Below the pieces are notes generated by a model that saw only the letters and a program-made list of their open reading frames with translations, had not been told where the DNA came from and did no database searches. From an uncultured Bacteroides sp. (GTDB lineage Bacteria; Bacteroidota; Bacteroidia; Bacteroidales; Bacteroidaceae): a stretch of 35,068 nucleotides of DNA. Within the stretch, counting starts at the first letter, position 1, and each line of letters opens with the position of its first letter. The position numbers and the translations under genes were made by a program. Positions 16,748 through 26,118 of the stretch are shown here, one piece after another. The stretch is from contig USLU01000050.1 of the NCBI GenBank assembly GCA_900555635.1, positions 1 through 35,068 of the forward strand, given 5' to 3'.

Positions 16748-18526
16748 ATGAAATCAATAATAAAATCTATCAGTTCGATATTGAGAGTGAGAAGCTTGAT
16801 TCCATGTCTTTTTCTAATGGCATTGGTCGGGTGCAATGGTGATATGTGGGACGGTTATCAATTACCGCCCCCGCTTCCGGCCGCCGCTGAACCGGAGCCA
16901 GAACCGGATCCCGATTACGAGGATCATCCGTCTTTATTGACCACAGCGGAAGCAACCCGGTTGGAAACATTAGGAAAAACATACGATTCTTCCATCAAGC
17001 TTCTTTCGGGAGGTACTTATCTTTCGACGTTGGAATATGTGGTCTTGCTTTTTAAAAGTGGTGAAGCTGCTTCGGTTCAGCGGGCAGAGCTGATTCTCAA
17101 GACCATAATTGCCGCACAGGTCACCGATGAGAGTTCTTCGCATTATGGTAATTGGGCTTGGGGAATTAATGATAATGTGGGAGACCGGAACCCGCCATTG
17201 TTCTTCGCCCGCCGAATGTTGGGAGAATTGTGGGATTTACAGGACAGGATGCTGCCGAGTATGAAAACTGCATACTTGAAATCGTGTGAACGTCTGGTCA
17301 CTGCCGCCGAACGTCGTTGGGACGTAGAAGTATTTGCTGCCAACCGTGCAGGCGTAGCGTATAGCAATGTATATAGTCTCTATGTGGAAACGCTCACGCT
17401 GGCGGGAGTCCGTTTCAAAGATAGCCGGTTGACACAACTGGCCAAAGATAAATGGAAAGTTTTTTATGATAACTTTAAAGTGCATGGTATAGATGAATTC
17501 CTTTCACGTGATTATGATAATATTATATTTAATGCTCTTTGGGGAATTCACGAATATGTAACAGGATCACAGCAGGATGAGATAACGGAGGTGATGGATT
17601 ATATGTATATATTGAAGATGGCGGTCACTCATCCTAAACTTTATACTCCTGTAGTAGGTATCAGTCGGGATGATCGTAAGTACAATGCCGGGAATGATGC
17701 TCGCAGTGAATTCCTGAAGCCGGGAAATACTCCTGCAGGATATATAATTCCTGATGAGGCGACAAATCTTAAAAATAACAGGACTTATCCGTTCGAGATT
17801 AATGGTAGAGCCGGTTCTTATACGTTTACTTTTAAGTCTTATCAGACCGAGAAAGCGGCTATGGGTAGTATGTCCGGATGGGGAAGTTACTATTGCCAAC
17901 AGGTTCATTGTATGGCAACTATGGGCACAAGTACCAGTGCCAGGTCTACACTCTTTATTCCAGGATCTTATATTCACGTGAATGGTTTTACCGATCAGAA
18001 AGAACTGTCTACTTTATGTGTCTATAACAGGTTGCCTACATTGTGGCACCGTGACCAATGGGGAGGAAATCAGAGCGATATTTCGAGTACATTATTTGAT
18101 TTTGGTGTGGGGCTGTCTACTCAATGGATAGAGGTATCGTCGGAAGAGGGTAAAGTGGTATTGAACGCCAACAACAGAGGATACTACGTATATCTGTTCC
18201 CGTACATACTGGACAATAATAATCAGATCAAGGGTTGTAGTCTTACTAAAGTGAAACGGGCCAAAACAAGTGAGAAATATCATGTGGAAGATTTGAGCTT
18301 TGATGAATTGCTCTTCCCCTCCAATGCTTTGTGGTTTGGTGTATATGTCAAGGTGGTGCCTGCGAATACCAGTGTTCCTACTCCGGAGATAACGTTCAAG
18401 AATGAGAATGGGGTAATGGTATTTTCTACCAATGAGGGACATCAGTTGAAAATTGCACAAAAGGATGGTGTCAGTGTTCAGGTTCGAGACGAAGACCCCT
18501 ATTCGAAGCCACGTTACTATTATTAA
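16748..18526 (+). CDS. Surface lipoprotein of an unrecognised family, candidate polysaccharide lyase (paralogue A)
   Basis: A 592-aa lipoprotein: the signal ends 'LMALVGC' (C29), followed by an acidic/proline-rich tether (about 37-60, 'PPPLPAAAEPEPEPDPD') that would hold the enzyme off the membrane. The first half is helical with tryptophan-rich motifs ('GNWAWGINDNVGD'), the second half looks like beta structure after 'AMGSMSGWGSYYCQQVHCMATMG' and 'LFIPGSYIHVNGF'. The helical half plus sheet half resembles alpha-toroid/beta-sandwich lyases (PL27 and others), but I cannot name the family. It is clearly paralogous to the protein at 23082. Encoded between SusD and the GH2, it is positioned to make the first cut or bind the polymer at the cell surface. 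The lyase role is inferred from the neighbouring GH105, which needs a lyase product. Confidence 0.7.
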   Translation: MKSIIKSISSILRVRSLIPCLFLMALVGCNGDMWDGYQLPPPLPAAAEPEPEPDPDYEDHPSLLTTAEATRLETLGKTYDSSIKLLSGGTYLSTLEYVVLLFKSGEAASVQRAELILKTIIAAQVTDESSSHYGNWAWGINDNVGDRNPPLFFARRMLGELWDLQDRMLPSMKTAYLKSCERLVTAAERRWDVEVFAANRAGVAYSNVYSLYVETLTLAGVRFKDSRLTQLAKDKWKVFYDNFKVHGIDEFLSRDYDNIIFNALWGIHEYVTGSQQDEITEVMDYMYILKMAVTHPKLYTPVVGISRDDRKYNAGNDARSEFLKPGNTPAGYIIPDEATNLKNNRTYPFEINGRAGSYTFTFKSYQTEKAAMGSMSGWGSYYCQQVHCMATMGTSTSARSTLFIPGSYIHVNGFTDQKELSTLCVYNRLPTLWHRDQWGGNQSDISSTLFDFGVGLSTQWIEVSSEEGKVVLNANNRGYYVYLFPYILDNNNQIKGCSLTKVKRAKTSEKYHVEDLSFDELLFPSNALWFGVYVKVVPANTSVPTPEITFKNENGVMVFSTNEGHQLKIAQKDGVSVQVRDEDPYSKPRYYY

Positions 18527-18571
18527 CTAGGATGAAATAACTCCTGCCAATTTAAAACAAAAATCAGAACT

Positions 18572-21277
18572 ATGTTGACGAAATGTTTTTGTACGATACT
18601 GTCTTTACTATTGTGGGGAATTGCTTTTGCACAACAACCTCTCAATAGGTATCTTGACTCTAATCGGATTTATCTTGATTCCCGGTATGGATCGGGGGAT
18701 GGAGAGTTTGATTGGCGCATGATGAAAGCGGGCGATGTAGGTGAATCACCTGAAGAAATATCCCGAATCAATTATAATGACTCACGATGGCTTCCTGCCA
18801 TCGTGCCGGGGACGGTACTTAATTCCCTTGTATACAACAGTGTTTATCCGGAACCTTATTACGGAATAAATAATAAGTTGGAAAAAGGAATCATTCCGGA
18901 TATCTCAAAGACCGGACGGGATTTTTATACGTATTGGTTCCGGACGAATTTTGATGTGCCGGCAGATTATAAAGATAAGGTAATCTGGTTGCAGGTAGAT
19001 GGTATTAATTACCGTGCGGAAGTATGGGTAAACGGAAACCTGCTTAGTACTGTCAACGGAATGTTCAAGCAGGACTTTATCAATATTACCGAGTATGCCC
19101 GTGTCGGTGAATCCAATGCATTGGCTATTAAGGTATATCCGGTCGATATGCCTAGTACCACTGCTTCCAAATGGTGGGGAGCTCCGGGGGAATTCCGTAA
19201 TGGTGGTGACGGTAATATCGGTTTGAATACGACGATGTTGATGAGTGTAGGCTGGGATTTTACTTTTCTGGATGGTATTCGGGACCGTAATACGGGTATT
19301 TGGAAAAACATTTCTTTGTATGCTACCGGAGGTGCTGTGGTAAGATATCCGTTTGTGAAGTCAAAGCTGTCTGTTCCGGGTTATGATGTAGCCCAGGAAA
19401 CTGTCAGTGTGGAGGTTACCAATCCGGGTACTTTATCTGCTAAGGTGAATTGTGTGGTTAGTGGAGAGATTGTCGGTGAGGGAATTAAATTCAGCAAGAA
19501 CGTTACTCTTTTTAGAGGAGAGACACAGGAGGTAGTTTTTACTCCGGATGAATATCCTCAACTTATCATTAAGAATCCGCGTCTTTGGTGGCCGTTGTTC
19601 AAGGGGGCTCCCGAAATGTATGAGCTTAAACTGGATGTAGCAATTAATGGGATTGTCTGTGACTCTGTTAAAACACGTTTCGGTATCAGGGAAATTACTT
19701 CGGATCAAAATACACCCGACCATTCGCGCCAGTTTTATGTGAATGGTAAGAAGATATTTGTAAGAGGTACTAACTGGATTCCTGAAGCTATGCTTCGTAC
19801 TTCGGATGAAAGAACTTATGCCGAATTGCGCTATACCAAGCAGTCGGGGATTAATCTGATTCGTTTTTGGGGAGGTGGTATTGCGGAATCTGATTATTTT
19901 TTCCAGTTGTGTGATGAGATGGGATTCCTCGTATGGCAGGAATTTTGGATGACGGGAGATACCAAACATCCACAGGATAAATCTTTGTATTTGGGCAATG
20001 TAGAGTCGACTGTCAAACGTATACGCAATCATCCGTCACTCGCTTATTATGTTTCGTCGAATGAAAGTACAGAGATGCCTGATGCGGAGGCTCTTATTAA
20101 CCGGCTTGACGGTACACGCGGTTATCAGATGGAATCGGAATGTTGCGGAGTGCATGACGGAAGTCCTTACAAGCAAGTCAATCCGATGCAACATTACGAA
20201 AACACCGCTTCGGAACGGGGAAGCAGAATAGACGGATTTAATCCTGAATATGGAGCACCCACCTTGCCTTTGGTTGAGACATTACGCGAAATGATGGACG
20301 AGAAAGATCTTTGGCCGATAAATAAAGAAGTCTGGGATTATCATGATGGTGGTGGCTTCCACCTGATGTCTACCATGTATAAAGAGTTGACGGATAAATA
20401 CGGTGAATCAGCCAGTATTGATGAGTTTGCTATAAAGGGGCAGTTTGTGGGAGCAATGAACTCAAAATCTATATGGGAGTGCTGGAATTATAATAAATAT
20501 GATTTTGGTGACAGATATGCTTCCGGTTTGTTATTCTGGTATCATCAATGTCCTGTTCCGCAAGTGGCCGGCAGAATGTGGGATTATACCCTTGAACCCA
20601 CAGCTTCCCTTTACCATACTCAAAATGCGCTCGAACCTCTTCATCCACAATTTGATTACTTGAAAAATACGGTTTCAGTATACAATGACTATTACCGGTC
20701 TTTTAAAGGTTATACGGTTTCGGCTGAAGTTTATGATATTAAGAGCCGTAATATCTGGCAGAAGTCAGTGGTTATTGATATTCCTGAAGACGGAGTGGTG
20801 AATGATGCTTTTAAAATAGATTTTCCGGAGGAACTCTCACAGGTGCATTTTATCAAATTACGTTTGTTGGATGATAAAGGCAAACAAGTGGGAAGTAACT
20901 TTTATTGGAGATCCAAGGACAGTTATGAAGGAGCCAAGACACTAACGGGACCTGCAACTTCCGGTTTCGAATCTATCGATCAATTGCCAAAAGTAAGGTT
21001 ATCGGCCAAATACAAGACCAGAACAGATAGTGGCAATTATTATATAGATATAGAATTGAAAAATTCTTCACGGAATATTGCCTTCTTTACACAAATACAA
21101 TTTTTGGATAAGAACAATAAACCGGTCAGACCTAGTTTCTACACAGACAACTTCTTCTCTTTATTACCCGGAGAGTCACGTAAAGTGACTATTGATACAG
21201 CTGTATCTAAAGTATTGGATAATTCGTTGGTCATAAAAGGGTGGAATGTGGAAGAACAGAGATTCAAACTAAAATAA
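18572..21277 (+). CDS. GH2 glycoside hydrolase (beta-mannosidase / exo-glucosaminidase-like)
   Basis: A 901-aa enzyme with a cleavable signal peptide (ends GIAFAQ), so probably periplasmic. The GH2 architecture is complete: jelly-roll sugar-binding domain (about 35-240; 'VWLQVDGINYRAEVWVNGN'-like strand 'VIWLQVDGINYRAEVWVNG'), immunoglobulin-like domain (about 245-385, ending 'TRFGIREI'), TIM barrel from about 395 ('FYVNGKKIFVRGTNW', 'SGINLIRFWGGG') and C-terminal beta domains. The acid/base is E498 in 'VSSNEST'; the nucleophile is E559 in 'FNPEYGAP'. The sequence style is that of the mannosidase/glucosaminidase branch rather than LacZ; the exact sugar cannot be read from sequence. Confidence 0.85.
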   Translation: MLTKCFCTILSLLLWGIAFAQQPLNRYLDSNRIYLDSRYGSGDGEFDWRMMKAGDVGESPEEISRINYNDSRWLPAIVPGTVLNSLVYNSVYPEPYYGINNKLEKGIIPDISKTGRDFYTYWFRTNFDVPADYKDKVIWLQVDGINYRAEVWVNGNLLSTVNGMFKQDFINITEYARVGESNALAIKVYPVDMPSTTASKWWGAPGEFRNGGDGNIGLNTTMLMSVGWDFTFLDGIRDRNTGIWKNISLYATGGAVVRYPFVKSKLSVPGYDVAQETVSVEVTNPGTLSAKVNCVVSGEIVGEGIKFSKNVTLFRGETQEVVFTPDEYPQLIIKNPRLWWPLFKGAPEMYELKLDVAINGIVCDSVKTRFGIREITSDQNTPDHSRQFYVNGKKIFVRGTNWIPEAMLRTSDERTYAELRYTKQSGINLIRFWGGGIAESDYFFQLCDEMGFLVWQEFWMTGDTKHPQDKSLYLGNVESTVKRIRNHPSLAYYVSSNESTEMPDAEALINRLDGTRGYQMESECCGVHDGSPYKQVNPMQHYENTASERGSRIDGFNPEYGAPTLPLVETLREMMDEKDLWPINKEVWDYHDGGGFHLMSTMYKELTDKYGESASIDEFAIKGQFVGAMNSKSIWECWNYNKYDFGDRYASGLLFWYHQCPVPQVAGRMWDYTLEPTASLYHTQNALEPLHPQFDYLKNTVSVYNDYYRSFKGYTVSAEVYDIKSRNIWQKSVVIDIPEDGVVNDAFKIDFPEELSQVHFIKLRLLDDKGKQVGSNFYWRSKDSYEGAKTLTGPATSGFESIDQLPKVRLSAKYKTRTDSGNYYIDIELKNSSRNIAFFTQIQFLDKNNKPVRPSFYTDNFFSLLPGESRKVTIDTAVSKVLDNSLVIKGWNVEEQRFKLK

Positions 21278-21310
21278 GTATGCTACTATAAAGTCAATTA
21301 AAAAAGTAGA

Positions 21311-23074
21311 ATGATGAGAATAGTTTTCAAAATGGTATTTTTGATAGCATGTCTGCTGCCATCACTTAGGATGGCGGCAGGCTCTCCTGTCGAAACTGTA
21401 TGTAAAGTTGCTGATAAAGTGCTTCAGGATGTACGTTTCTATTATAACCTGAAACTGGCGGGAGATAAAGATTATTGGGTGGTGCAGACTGTGGATTTTT
21501 CACGAAACTTCTGTCAGAAAGGTACGGCTTATGCATTGTCTACCATTGTAGTGGACAGCGATAAAACGGTAAAGTTGTCTCTTGTCAATTATGGGGCTTG
21601 TAAGATTATCCTGAATGGTAAGGAGGTTTGGAATCATCCTGGTATGTCTAAAGATGACTTTGTTTATATTGAACGTGATTTTATACTCAAAGGTGAAGTT
21701 GATTTACATCTGAATAAAGGTGTGAATAAGATACTCATCAAATCCCTTGCACCTCCATCCGGAAATTGGAAAGTGCATTTACGCCCGCATGGGTTCCATT
21801 TCACTCTTACCGGGCTAAAAGAGATAGAACAGTCATTGTCTGACGTGTCGAAATGGCTGATTATCGGGACTTTCCCTGATGCCGATTTTAATCAAGCGTC
21901 GATTGTTGAGAAGGAATTTGTTACAGGTAAGATGTATGACGGTTATGCGGGAGAAGCAGTTGCATGGACTATTCCCCGGTTGGACATCGTTGCTGCAAAT
22001 GCCGAGATACATCAACCGTGGGGAGAGGGATATACAGCATTCAATTATCATGCGGCAGGTTTGGCTATGGCTATGGAAATGCTGGGTAAGTATACAGGGT
22101 TGGAACCTTATTCGGGATATTGTCGTACTTACTGCGATTTCTTTCTTGAAAAGCGCAAATATATGGCTTATCAAAAATATGTGGTCAATGCTTTTAATGC
22201 TTGGGATCATAAATTGGTCGAAGGGTATTTGCTGGATTATACTTCAGCTCCGTTACTTCCTTATGCAGAAGTTTTGCTGAATACTGAACCGGCAAAGAGA
22301 AAACTTGAATACATGGCTTTATTTAATGAAATGCAGGATTATCTGGACCATGTGCAAACTCGCACGCCGGAAGGTAATTTCAATCGTATTAATCCTGTGA
22401 AATATACTGTCTGGGTAGATGATATGTATATGGCACTTCCTTTTCTGGTGCAGTCGTCTCGTTTAGCGGATAACAAGGAGGAGAAGATGAAAAGACTGAA
22501 TGAAGCGGCAGAAATGGTTTTTGCATTTAACAAATATGTCTATCATCCGGAAGTCAGATTATATCAGCATGCACAGTTCACAGGAGAACCGGCTAAACTT
22601 CCATTCTGGTCACGGGGAAACGGTTGGGCTTTGTGGGCGGTTACTAATATTCTTTCAGAGTTACCTAAGAATCATCCGTTATATAAGAAAATGCTGAAGC
22701 ATTACCGGGATCATGTAGAAGGATTGATTGTATGGCAGGATAAAAGTGGCCTGTGGCATAATGTACTCGATGTCCCCGAATCATATCTTGAGACGTCCGG
22801 TACGGCAATATTTACGCTTTGCATGGCTCGCGGTATCATGAATGGTTGGCTGGATAGTAAGAAATACATCCCAATCGTTGAAAAAGGATGGGAGGGGATA
22901 GAAACGATGATAGATGAGCAATATCAGGTACACGGCATCACGGTAGGAACGAACGGAACTACGGATATTAATTACTATTTAGAGCGTCCGACAGCGTTAA
23001 ATGACTGTCACGGGTTGTTTCCTGTCATTATAGCTGCAATAGAGGTTGACAAACTACGTTCAATGAGTAAATGA
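21311..23074 (+). CDS. GH105 unsaturated uronyl hydrolase with N-terminal extra domain
   Basis: A 587-aa secreted protein (signal peptide to about residue 24). The C-terminal 380 residues are a GH105 alpha/alpha barrel: 'VWVDDMYMALPFL' carries the likely proton donor D370, and 'PFWSRGNGWALWAV', 'ETSGTAIFT' and the C-terminal 'LNDCHGLFPVI' complete the family. GH105 enzymes hydrate the 4,5-double bond of unsaturated uronic acid at the non-reducing end of a lyase product. The protein is about 200 residues longer than most GH105 enzymes: residues 25-200 form an extra beta-rich domain ('LSLVNYGACKIILNGKEVW', 'KGVNKILIKSLAPP') resembling a GH2-like sugar-binding jelly roll. Starts 33 bases after the GH2 gene. 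Confidence 0.85.
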   Translation: MMRIVFKMVFLIACLLPSLRMAAGSPVETVCKVADKVLQDVRFYYNLKLAGDKDYWVVQTVDFSRNFCQKGTAYALSTIVVDSDKTVKLSLVNYGACKIILNGKEVWNHPGMSKDDFVYIERDFILKGEVDLHLNKGVNKILIKSLAPPSGNWKVHLRPHGFHFTLTGLKEIEQSLSDVSKWLIIGTFPDADFNQASIVEKEFVTGKMYDGYAGEAVAWTIPRLDIVAANAEIHQPWGEGYTAFNYHAAGLAMAMEMLGKYTGLEPYSGYCRTYCDFFLEKRKYMAYQKYVVNAFNAWDHKLVEGYLLDYTSAPLLPYAEVLLNTEPAKRKLEYMALFNEMQDYLDHVQTRTPEGNFNRINPVKYTVWVDDMYMALPFLVQSSRLADNKEEKMKRLNEAAEMVFAFNKYVYHPEVRLYQHAQFTGEPAKLPFWSRGNGWALWAVTNILSELPKNHPLYKKMLKHYRDHVEGLIVWQDKSGLWHNVLDVPESYLETSGTAIFTLCMARGIMNGWLDSKKYIPIVEKGWEGIETMIDEQYQVHGITVGTNGTTDINYYLERPTALNDCHGLFPVIIAAIEVDKLRSMSK

Positions 23075-23081
23075 ATAAGTA

Positions 23082-24728
23082 ATGAATAAGAGATATATCA
23101 TTTTTACAATCTTGTTTTGTCTGGCAACTTGTGTTATCTATGGACAGGACAATCTTGAAGAGAAATTTAATAAGTTGGACAGGCTGAATCTGCTGGAAAC
23201 AAATATGGCTAAAGCAAATATTGGGAATGCGCTTCAATATGCTTACTTGCTTTATCATAAAAATACGCCTGAATCGATTTCGAAAGCAGATAAAGTACTG
23301 AATATGACTCTTTCTTTTCAGGTGTCGAATGACTCGGAATCAGGAAACTACGGTTTATGGCCCTGGAGTGTAGGCTCCACTGTAAAAGACAAGAATGTGC
23401 CGTTATTTCATGCCCATCTCATGTTTGTGAATCTTTGGGACGAGCAGAATAAGATGTCGGCTCAAACTCGCGAGGCATTCCTGAAAGCATGCAAATGTAT
23501 ATTGGTTGCAGCTGAACGCAGATATGATGAGGAGATATTTGAATTGGGAAGGGAAGTCGTTGCGTATAGCAATGTTTTTTCTCTTTATGTGCAGACTTTA
23601 ACGTTGGCAGCCGAACGGTATGACAGTGACCGGCTACGTCGTAAGGCGAATATCCAATGGAGGCGTTTTTACAATAACTTTAAGTTTTACGGTATTTCAG
23701 AGTTTTTGTCTACTACGTATTACCAGGTCATATTCGATGCGTTGATGGATATTAAAAACTTTGGGCATGAAGAAAGAATAGCCAAGGAGGCAAAAGAAAT
23801 GATGGATTTCCTTTATTTGCAACAATCGGCAGTGACACACCCTTTGCTGAAAATTCCTGTGTCGGGCATTGCCAGGGACTACAGAGAGTTTACCAAGTAC
23901 AATGATGCCAGAGTGGAGTTCCTTCAGCATGATGTTCAGGGCTATACGCCTCCTGCCAAAGCGATAGAAATCAATACGAACCGAAAGTATCCTTTTGAAG
24001 CTACCGGAAGAACCGGGGCACTGCCATTCGTTTATAAAACTTATCAGACACCCAATGCGGCTATGGGTTCAATGAGTGGTTGGGGAAACTATTATTGGCA
24101 ACAGATCTATTGTATGGCTGCAATGGGCAAGAGTGAGAAAGAGAAAGCTACACTTTTTATTCCCGGTTCATATACACCTATAAATGGATTTACGAGCCAA
24201 CAAGGATTGTCTGCACTCTGTGTCTTCAACCGTCTTCCTACTATGTGGCACTTGACCCAATGGAAAGGTGACCTGGCTGATTATCGTGAAACTTTCGGTG
24301 AGTTTGGAATTGGATTTACAGATCAATTTAAACGAGTTTCGCGAACGTCGGAAAGAATTGTCATACAGGCATACGGGTATGATGTTTATATTTTCCCGTT
24401 TGAAATGGTTAATGGAGAGATCAAATCGAGTTCTATGGAACTTCGGCAGAGAGAAAAGACCAGTCCTCGTTACCATACACGTCCTGCGCATTTCAATGAA
24501 TATGTATTTAATGAGAAAGCAGACTGGTTTGGTGTTGTCGTGAAAATAGTTGAATCGGGGCAGAAGGTAGAAAGACCGGAAATTTTTTATAAGACAGAAG
24601 CTGCTATCCACACGTTCTCAACGGAGGACAATCTCTCTGTAAGTGTTGCCTGTATGGAGCAGGGGAATTGCATTCAAATACGGACTGATGATGTTAACCT
24701 GATACCCAGATTGCAAATAATAGACTAA
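23082..24728 (+). CDS. Secreted protein of the same unrecognised family (paralogue B), candidate polysaccharide lyase
   Basis: A 548-aa protein with a signal peptide ending 'CVIYGQ'; the cysteine context is a poor lipobox, so it is probably periplasmic. It aligns along most of its length with the lipoprotein at 16748: shared motifs include 'VAYSNVFSLYVQTLTLA', 'AVTHP', 'NDARVEFL', 'YPFEATGRTG', 'AAMGSMSGWGNYY' and 'TLFIPGSYTPINGF'. It lacks the long proline/acidic tether. The two copies in one operon, one apparently surface-tethered and one periplasmic, parallel the surface/periplasm division of labour known from other PULs. A lyase function that feeds the GH105 is inferred, not shown. Starts 7 bases after the GH105 stop. 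Confidence 0.7.
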   Translation: MNKRYIIFTILFCLATCVIYGQDNLEEKFNKLDRLNLLETNMAKANIGNALQYAYLLYHKNTPESISKADKVLNMTLSFQVSNDSESGNYGLWPWSVGSTVKDKNVPLFHAHLMFVNLWDEQNKMSAQTREAFLKACKCILVAAERRYDEEIFELGREVVAYSNVFSLYVQTLTLAAERYDSDRLRRKANIQWRRFYNNFKFYGISEFLSTTYYQVIFDALMDIKNFGHEERIAKEAKEMMDFLYLQQSAVTHPLLKIPVSGIARDYREFTKYNDARVEFLQHDVQGYTPPAKAIEINTNRKYPFEATGRTGALPFVYKTYQTPNAAMGSMSGWGNYYWQQIYCMAAMGKSEKEKATLFIPGSYTPINGFTSQQGLSALCVFNRLPTMWHLTQWKGDLADYRETFGEFGIGFTDQFKRVSRTSERIVIQAYGYDVYIFPFEMVNGEIKSSSMELRQREKTSPRYHTRPAHFNEYVFNEKADWFGVVVKIVESGQKVERPEIFYKTEAAIHTFSTEDNLSVSVACMEQGNCIQIRTDDVNLIPRLQIID

Positions 24729-24743
24729 TATAAAAATAGTATC

Positions 24744-26096
24744 ATGAAAAGACATTTATTTATTTTAATGATGAGTTGTATTGCCTGCACCATCTCGGCC
24801 CAGACCGGTTGGCAATCTCTTTTTAATGGGAAGAATCTGAAAGGATGGAAAGTTATTGGTGGAAAAGCTGAATATAAGGTTGTAGATGGAGCTATTGTCG
24901 GTACAAGCCGAATGGACACTCCGAATACTTTCCTGGCAACAGAAAAATGCTATGGAGATTTCATTCTGGAAATGGAATTTAAAGTAGATGATGAATTGAA
25001 TTCTGGTATTCAATTTAGAAGTAATGCAAAAAAAGAGTATAAAAACGGACGGGTACATGGATATCAATATGAGATCGATCCGTCATCACGTGCATGGAGC
25101 GGTGGTATTTATGATGAAGCCAGATTGGGGTGGCTATATCCTCTGACTACTAATCCTGATGCTCAAAAGGCATTCAAACATAATGATTGGAATAAGGTTC
25201 GCATAGAGGCAATTGGTAATAACATACGTACTTGGATAAATGGTGTGCCGGCGGCAGATATTTTAGACGATCAGGATGCCTCTGGTTTCATAGCCTTGCA
25301 GGTTCATTCTGTTCATAAAGAAAATCTTGCCGGAAAACAGGTTGCCTGGAGAGGTATCCGCATCTTGACTACGAATCTTGAAAGTGAGAAATCTCCCGGA
25401 AGTGGTATTGTACAGCATAATTGTATTCCTAATACCATATCCGAACGAGAGTCGGCAGAGGGATGGAAACTTTTGTGGGATGGTAAGACTACGGATGGAT
25501 GGATGAGTCATCGGGCACCGAAATTTCCGGAAAAGGGCTGGCACATAGAAGACGGTGTGTTGGTAGTGGAGAAAGCGGATGGAGCCGAGTCGGGTAATGG
25601 TGGTGATATCATTACAAAAGAGAAATATAAGAACTTTGTTCTAACTGTTGAATTCCGTATCACGAGCGGAGCCAATAGTGGGGTGAAATATTTTGTAAAT
25701 CCAGATGTTAATAATGAACCGGGAGGTTCGGCTATCGGATGTGAGTTTCAGATATTAGATGACAATCTGCATCCGGATGCAAAGTTAGGAGTAAACGGAA
25801 ACCGGAAGCTAGGTTCTCTTTATGACCTTATACCAGCCCCTGTAAATAAGCCTTTCCGCCCTGGTTTCTTTAATAAAGCAACGATTGTTGTTAACGGAAA
25901 TCACGTGGAGCATTGGTTGAATGACGTTAAAATCATAGAATATACGCGTAACAACCAGATGTGGGATGCTCTCGTTGATTATAGCAAATATAAAGACTGG
26001 ATTAATTTCGGCAATTTCGAGACGGGACATATCCTACTTCAGGATCATGGGGATGAAGTCTATTTTAAGAATATAAAAATCAAGGAAATTAAATAG
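24744..26096 (+). CDS. Tandem DUF1080 (3-keto-disaccharide hydrolase-like) protein
   Basis: A 450-aa secreted protein (signal peptide ends CTISAQT) made of two concanavalin-like DUF1080 domains: about 22-215 ('WQSLFNGKNLKGWKVIGG', 'SGIQFRSNA', 'HGYQYEIDPS') and about 235-450 ('WKLLWDGKTTDGWMSH', 'SGVKYFVNP', 'GCEFQILDD'). Domains of this family (PF06439) act in Bacteroides on 3-keto-glycosides made by Gfo/Idh/MocA oxidoreductases, or serve as cell-surface carbohydrate modules. The oxidoreductase encoded 22 bases downstream makes the first role attractive. Most single proteins of the family have one such domain; the tandem arrangement could mean one catalytic and one binding domain (inference). 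Confidence 0.8.
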   Translation: MKRHLFILMMSCIACTISAQTGWQSLFNGKNLKGWKVIGGKAEYKVVDGAIVGTSRMDTPNTFLATEKCYGDFILEMEFKVDDELNSGIQFRSNAKKEYKNGRVHGYQYEIDPSSRAWSGGIYDEARLGWLYPLTTNPDAQKAFKHNDWNKVRIEAIGNNIRTWINGVPAADILDDQDASGFIALQVHSVHKENLAGKQVAWRGIRILTTNLESEKSPGSGIVQHNCIPNTISERESAEGWKLLWDGKTTDGWMSHRAPKFPEKGWHIEDGVLVVEKADGAESGNGGDIITKEKYKNFVLTVEFRITSGANSGVKYFVNPDVNNEPGGSAIGCEFQILDDNLHPDAKLGVNGNRKLGSLYDLIPAPVNKPFRPGFFNKATIVVNGNHVEHWLNDVKIIEYTRNNQMWDALVDYSKYKDWINFGNFETGHILLQDHGDEVYFKNIKIKEIK

Positions 26097-26118
26097 TAAC
26101 CTTTAAAACCTGAATAAA

